Source of the DNA: Planomonospora sp. ID82291
GTDB taxonomy: Bacteria > Actinomycetota > Actinomycetes > Streptosporangiales > Streptosporangiaceae
Reading direction: 5' to 3'
NCBI RefSeq assembly: GCF_015711645.1
Contig: NZ_JABTEX010000007.1
Span: 62,001-126,000, forward strand
Length of the DNA: 64,000 nucleotides
The notes below the pieces were generated by a model that was not told the origin of the DNA, did not search any database, and saw only the letters and a list, made by a program, of their open reading frames with translations. The stretch's first letter is position 1; every line of letters begins with the position of its first letter. The position numbers and the translations under genes were made by a program. Shown here in pieces: positions 59,906 through 64,000 of the stretch.

Positions 59906-60456
59906 AGTGACTCAAGCGACCGAAGCGACTGAAGATCCGAACATCAGCACAGGCTAGCGGACAGTCGGTCTCCGGCGCGGGAACACGGCCGTGCGACGGT
60001 CATCGGTGAGCGAACGGGGAGAGAACCGGCGGACGGGACCCTCTGGGAACTCCTCAGGCGCTCCTGGGCCTCCCGGCGGCCGTCCCCTCCCGGCGGCCGT
60101 CCCCGACCGAGCGACCGTGGAGTCAGCGACCGAACCGGCCGGCAGCGACCGGGGCGCTTCGGTCGCTGCCGCCGGTCGCCGCAGCGGATCCCCAGGTCAC
60201 GGCCGGTTTTACCCCGGTAAAAGCGACTGAAGCGACTGAAGGACGGTATCTATGACGCGCACACGCGCGGGTCAAGTTCCCGTCATATACCCGACTTCGA
60301 GTCGCTTGGGTCGCTGGGAGCCCCGGACAGCGCCTCTGACCTGGGATTTCATCAGCTACCGACCCTCAGCGACCGAAACCTTCCCCGGTCGCTGCCCGGC
60401 GGGTCCTTGACCTTCCGCAGGAAGAGCCCGGCGACCGAAGCGACCGAAGCGACTGA
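59906..60456. repeat. iteron-like array of AGCGACYGA 9-mers, candidate replication origin
   Basis: Tandem groups: 59906-59932 (three), 60222-60239 (two), 60430-60456 (three). Single copies lie at 60110, 60125, 60144 and 60368, and inverted copies at 60159, 60297, 60306 and 60386. No gene is supported in 59800-60575. The stretch 60240-60300 is AT-richer and has ATGACG/CGTCAT arms. Placement directly upstream of prim-pol and helicase genes fits an origin or operator. Confidence 0.65.
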
Positions 60457-60574
60457 AATCAGCAATTGTCATGATGTTCCGGGGTCATCGCCCCCCGCGG
60501 CGAACCCCGCAGGTGATCCCCGTGACGGAGCCTCGGCGCGCAGCGGCGCCGGGTCGGGCCGCCCCCGCGTGCGC

Positions 60575-60757
60575 GGATCGGGAGGCTTAACGATTGCCGG
60601 GCGCGGCAACCCGGCCGCACCTTCGGTGCACTCGGGCCGCTACGTCCTCTCGGCCTACTGGGAGGACGGGCCGCTCCGGCAGGGCCCGGACCGGCCACCC
60701 GGAACCATCGCCGCCTCGGCCGGAGACCTGTCGCCTTTCTAAGGATCCGCGCTCTCC
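60575..60757 (+). promoter_or_regulatory. diverged copy of the RlpA-family leader (paralogue E)
   Basis: It aligns with leaders A-D: a GCCGGG/CCCGGC hairpin with loop CGCGGCAA, GGCCGCACC-TTC-GGTGC, CGCTACGTCC, TACTGG, CAGGGC, ACCGGCCA and GGAGACCTGTCGCC before the start. Stem bases differ from A-D but still pair. Confidence 0.6.
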
Positions 60758-61660
60758 ATGACGTTCTCCACCCGCCTCGCCGCCCGCGCCCTGACCGCCG
60801 TCCTGGGAGCGTCACTGGTCTCAGGAGCGGTTCTGACGGCAGGGGGCGCCGCCTCCGCCGACAGCGGGGAAGGCCGGAAGGTCATGCTCAAGGGGTCGAC
60901 CACCGCGTCCTACTACTGGGACGACGCCTCGGGCCGCAACGGTGACACGGGTCTTCCGGCGTCGGGCAAGCCGATGCAGAAGGGTCTGGCCGCTTCGCCG
61001 TCGTGGCCGCTTTTGACCGAGGGGTATGTGCTCTACAAGGGCAGGAAGGCGCCGTTCTTCGTGGGCGACCGCGGTCCGGGCGAGCCGTCGAACCGGGGTG
61101 TGATGCTGGATCTGGACGCCAAGACGTTCGCGCAGCTGACCGGCGGGGAGTTCAACCCGGACACGCTCGCGGTCGACGGCAACGGCGGCAAGGGCCACAT
61201 CAAGGTCACCTATGTGATCACCAAGTGGGGCAAGGGCGTGGGCAAGAAGAACCACCCGGTGCCGTTCGAGACCCGGGCCTGGTCGAGGAAGGACCGCGAC
61301 CCGGCGGAGCCGGTCCTGCTCCGCGCCCCGGCGAAGCCCGCAGCCCCTGCGTCCCCGGCCGAGCCTCCGGCCGCCGAGCCGCCCGCCGCGGGCACGCCGC
61401 CGCAGGCCGGCCCGCCCGTCCCGTCGGCTCCTTCCGCGCCCGCGGCGCCGGAGCCCGGGAAGCCGCAGGAGAAGGCCGCCCCCTCCGCCGCGCGGACCCC
61501 CGCACCGGCGGTGCTCGAGGCCGACCCCGTCTCCGCCTCCGGTGAGGAGCGCCCGTCGATGCCGACCGGCCTCGTCTTCGCCCTGCTGCTGGCGGCCGGC
61601 GCCGGATCCTACGCCGTGGTCCGCTTCCTCAGCGCCCGCCTGATCCGCGAGCGGGGCTGA
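60758..61660 (+). CDS. membrane-anchored RlpA-like protein, paralogue E
   Basis: 300 residues. Signal peptide (RALTAVLGASLVSGAVLTAG, cleavage near ASA-DSG). The RlpA-like domain (about 40-165) keeps STTASYYWDD, LPASGKPMQKGLAAS and FFVGDRGPGEPSNRGVMLDL. A long Pro/Ala linker (about 180-265) is followed by a C-terminal helix (TGLVFALLLAAGAGSYAVV) and the basic tail RLIRERG. The same architecture as paralogue D with a longer linker to cross the wall. Most diverged of the five paralogues. Confidence 0.8.
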   Translation: MTFSTRLAARALTAVLGASLVSGAVLTAGGAASADSGEGRKVMLKGSTTASYYWDDASGRNGDTGLPASGKPMQKGLAASPSWPLLTEGYVLYKGRKAPFFVGDRGPGEPSNRGVMLDLDAKTFAQLTGGEFNPDTLAVDGNGGKGHIKVTYVITKWGKGVGKKNHPVPFETRAWSRKDRDPAEPVLLRAPAKPAAPASPAEPPAAEPPAAGTPPQAGPPVPSAPSAPAAPEPGKPQEKAAPSAARTPAPAVLEADPVSASGEERPSMPTGLVFALLLAAGAGSYAVVRFLSARLIRERG

Positions 61661-61693
61661 CCCGAACGACCCCCTCCGCCCCCCCCCGCCCGC

Positions 61694-62377
61694 TCAGTCC
61701 CGGAGACCGGGCCCCCCGCCGCGGCCGTACAGCGTCCGCCGGAACTCGCTCCAGAAGCAGGCGCCGTCGTTGGCCCGCGGGAAGGGCCCGTCGGGGACGG
61801 GCACGCCGAGGAACGCGCAGAGCGGTTCCCAGCCCTGCTCCACGCGGTAGACCAGCAGCCGCTCCGGCGGCAGGGAGCGCCGCACCTCGGCGTTGTGCCG
61901 CTCGAAGTAGCCGACGGCGCTGTCGCGGTCGAAGCCGATGGCGCGGCGGTCGCGGTTGAGCGCGCCCAGCATGCGGACGAAGGCCCCCGGGCGGGTCCGG
62001 GAGGGCAGGGCCCGCAGCACCGGCCCGGCCAGCGGGTGGCGGAGCAGCAACGGGATCCTGAAGATCGTCTTTCGGGCGCTGCCGTACCAGGCGGCCGGAT
62101 CGCGCTCGGTGAGGATCACCTTCGCACCGGGATGGGCCTCCGCCAGCTCCCTCCAGTACGCGGCGGCGGGGAAGTCCACGCACGCCCGGTAGCCGCGGAA
62201 GACCGCGTCCCAGTCGCGTGCCCCGCCCTGCGCCACGTCGGTCCACTGGCGCATCCGCGCGAGGCTGCCGACCACCTCGTACATGTGGTAGCAGGGTGCG
62301 AATCCCAGCCGTTCGAGCGCGATCTTGAGGGAGGCGGTTCCGGTACGGCCCAGTCCCGCGCCGATGACCTGCAGCAT
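61694..62377 (-). CDS. sulfotransferase family protein
   Basis: 227 residues. N-terminal PAPS-type P-loop GAGLGRTGTASLKIALERLG, then CVDFPAAAYWRELAEAHPGA, KVILTERDPAAWYGSARKTI and VEQGWEPLCAFLGVPVPDGP, FPRAND near the end. This is the pattern of the Sulfotransfer_4 group, often mislabelled as NAD-dependent epimerases. Acceptor unknown. Confidence 0.85.
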   Translation of the reverse strand: MLQVIGAGLGRTGTASLKIALERLGFAPCYHMYEVVGSLARMRQWTDVAQGGARDWDAVFRGYRACVDFPAAAYWRELAEAHPGAKVILTERDPAAWYGSARKTIFRIPLLLRHPLAGPVLRALPSRTRPGAFVRMLGALNRDRRAIGFDRDSAVGYFERHNAEVRRSLPPERLLVYRVEQGWEPLCAFLGVPVPDGPFPRANDGACFWSEFRRTLYGRGGGPGLRD

Positions 62378-62520
62378 GCCTCCAGCGTCTCACCGGTGCG
62401 GCCCGGCGGGGAGGGGTCGGGCAGAACGGGCCCGGCCCGCCCGCCCTCCGGTCCGGGGATCGGGCGGCCGGGGCGGGCGGCGCCGGGAGCGCCCCCGGCG
62501 CCGCCGATCAGACGGTGAAG

Positions 62521-64000
62521 TCAGACGGTGAAGCGGCCGACCAGCTCGCGCAGGGACCGGCTCATCCCGGCCAGCTCCACCGCCGTCCGCCGGGCCTCCT
62601 CCACGCCCTGGGTGGTGACGGAGGCGGCCCGCGCCACACCGGAGATGTTGACCGCGATCTCGTCGCTGGAGGCCGCGGCGTCCGCCACGTTGCGGTTCAT
62701 CTCCCCGGTGGTGGCCGTCTGCTCCTCCACCGCGGTCGCGATCGCGGCCTGGTGGGTGTTGATCCGGCCGGTGATCGAGCTGATCCTGCCGATGGCCTCC
62801 ATCGCGTCGGCCACGTCCGACTGGATGGCCTCGACCCGCTTGGAGATGTCCTCGGTGGCCTTGGCCGTCTCCTGGGCCAGGTCCTTGACCTCCCCGGCGA
62901 CCACGGCGAAGCCCTTGCCGGCGTCCCCGGCGCGGGCCGCCTCGATGGTGGCGTTGAGGGCGAGCAGGTTGGTCTGCTCGGCGATGGACGTGATCGTTTT
63001 CACCACGTTGCCGATCTCCGTCGAGGAGACTCCCAGCCGGCTCATCATCGCGTTGGTGCTCTCCGCCTCGGTGACCGCGTCGGTGGCCACCGCCGCGGCC
63101 TGGGAGGCGCTCCGGGAGACCTCCCCGATGGCCGCGCCCATCTCCCTGCCGCCGTCGGCCACGACCTTCACGCTGCGGGAGACCTCCGCGGCGGCGGTCG
63201 CGACGACGCCGGCCTGGACGCTCGCCTCCTCGGCCGAGGAGGCGATCCGCTCGGAGACCTCCGACAGGCCCGCGGAGGAGGCCGCCATGGAGTCGCTGCA
63301 GGAGACCAGCGTGGAGGTGGTGGTGCGCAGGGTGCCGATCGTGCGGTCGAGCGAGCGGGCGAGCCGGCCCAGCTCGTCGCCGCGCTCCAGACCCGTCCGG
63401 GCGGTCAGGTCGCCGGAGGCCACGCGGTCCAGCGCGGACACGACGGTCCTGAGCGGGCGCACGATCGAACGCGTCACCGCCGCGCTGGAGAAGGCCGCCA
63501 GCAGCAGCGCCGTGCCGAGCGTGCCGCCGAGCAGCCACCGGGCGGTGGAGTCGACCTGCGCCGACTCCAGGCGCAGGGCGGACAGCCGCGCGCCCAGGGA
63601 CGCGCCCAGGGTCTCGCTGGTCTCGAGGGTCTCCCTGTAGGCGGCGTCCGCCTCACCGCCGTTGATGCTGGTCATCACCTGCTTGAGGGCCTCGGGGGTC
63701 TCCTGGGCGAGCAGGGCCATGAGCTCGTCGTCGTTGGCGAAGAAGTCGTCCCAGGCGCCGCGGAGCCCGTCGAACCGAGCCCGTTCGTCGTCGGTCAGGT
63801 ACTCGGTGCGGACGGCGTCCAGGTCCGCGAAGAGGGCCTTCTTGCTCTCCAGCTCGCCCTTGCGGTTGTAGGCGTCGGGGGCGGTGGCCGCCGCGCCGCC
63901 GAAGGCTCCGGCGTCGGCCGCCACGAGCCCCTGCCAGCCGGTGATGTCGGCGGCGTGGTAGCTGAACCTCGCGATCTGGTCCTTGACCAGCTGGATCTGC
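62521..64000 (-). CDS. methyl-accepting chemotaxis protein (N-terminus beyond window)
   Basis: 493 codons are visible. The frame is open to the right edge ([20 protein letters not shown] visible there), so the first membrane segment lies outside. A helical extracytoplasmic region precedes TM2 ([20 protein letters not shown]), HAMP (about [20 protein letters not shown]), and the signalling domain with [20 protein letters not shown] then [20 protein letters not shown]. It ends [13 protein letters not shown]. The DNA around the hairpin tip is almost the same as in the chemoreceptor at 32.5-34.2 kb. Confidence 0.93.
   Translation of the reverse strand, partial: QIQLVKDQIARFSYHAADITGWQGLVAADAGAFGGAAATAPDAYNRKGELESKKALFADLDAVRTEYLTDDERARFDGLRGAWDDFFANDDELMALLAQETPEALKQVMTSINGGEADAAYRETLETSETLGASLGARLSALRLESAQVDSTARWLLGGTLGTALLLAAFSSAAVTRSIVRPLRTVVSALDRVASGDLTARTGLERGDELGRLARSLDRTIGTLRTTTSTLVSCSDSMAASSAGLSEVSERIASSAEEASVQAGVVATAAAEVSRSVKVVADGGREMGAAIGEVSRSASQAAAVATDAVTEAESTNAMMSRLGVSSTEIGNVVKTITSIAEQTNLLALNATIEAARAGDAGKGFAVVAGEVKDLAQETAKATEDISKRVEAIQSDVADAMEAIGRISSITGRINTHQAAIATAVEEQTATTGEMNRNVADAAASSDEIAVNISGVARAASVTTQGVEEARRTAVELAGMSRSLRELVGRFTV

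Noticed and set aside
60407-60742. A 111-residue protein across the iterons and leader E
   Set aside because: It reads ATEATEATE through the 9-mers and has low-complexity content. Only the RYVxxAYW part is of interest and is reported as a leader question.

Overview
The window is very GC-rich and GTG/TTG starts are common. It carries F420-type enzymes, WYL, TetR and PadR regulators, a DUF7455 protein and a flagellar gene set (fliA, fliC, fliD, fliS, flgN, flgK, flgL, fliW, csrA, cheA, cheW). This fits a flagellated, probably motile-spore-forming actinomycete such as a Streptosporangiaceae relative (Planomonospora/Planobispora type). The genus is inferred, not proven. No rRNA, tRNA, integrase, transposase or CRISPR array was recognised.

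Layout. 0-4.2 kb: a PadR/hydrolase fusion running off the left edge, a TetX-like monooxygenase with a divergent TetR gene, and two small proteins. 4.8-7.6 kb: cheA-cheW. 7.8-10.9 kb: a MOSC protein and a WYL regulator divergent from DinB and VOC genes. 10.9-28.7 kb: a signalling block with three GGDEF proteins, one EAL-HDOD protein, three sensor kinases, a stand-alone receiver, a lone Flp pilin, a thioredoxin-reductase-like enzyme and an F420-nitroreductase/hemerythrin fusion. 28.7-34.6 kb: an ArsR/cation-efflux operon, an F420 PPOX enzyme, a methyltransferase, a BMP lipoprotein behind a chemoreceptor, and a tiny secreted protein.

35-44 kb is the most unusual part. A ParA/ParB pair is followed by 13 copies of a 19-bp palindrome (GTGTTCACGSCGTGAACAC type), several in arrays with an 88-bp period. 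Between the palindromes lie four near-identical secreted RlpA-like (double-psi beta-barrel) genes, each with the same roughly 120-nt leader and the same terminator hairpin, and two small toxin-antitoxin-like modules. A fifth paralogue with a diverged but alignable leader sits at 60.8 kb, next to an iteron-like array of AGCGACYGA 9-mers upstream of a primase-polymerase gene and a D5/P4-type helicase gene (57-60.5 kb). Together these look like partition and replication parts of a plasmid-like or integrated element, lying on both sides of the chromosomal-type flagellar cluster (45-54 kb).

Flagellar cluster. fliA, fliC, fliD, fliS and a small chaperone-like gene run leftward. flgN, flgK, flgL, fliW and csrA run rightward from the same divergent region. 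The fliC leader carries three ANGGA motifs, which with fliW and csrA nearby suggests FliW-CsrA control of flagellin translation. A GGDEF-EAL protein follows csrA. The right edge holds a sulfotransferase-like gene and a second, truncated chemoreceptor.
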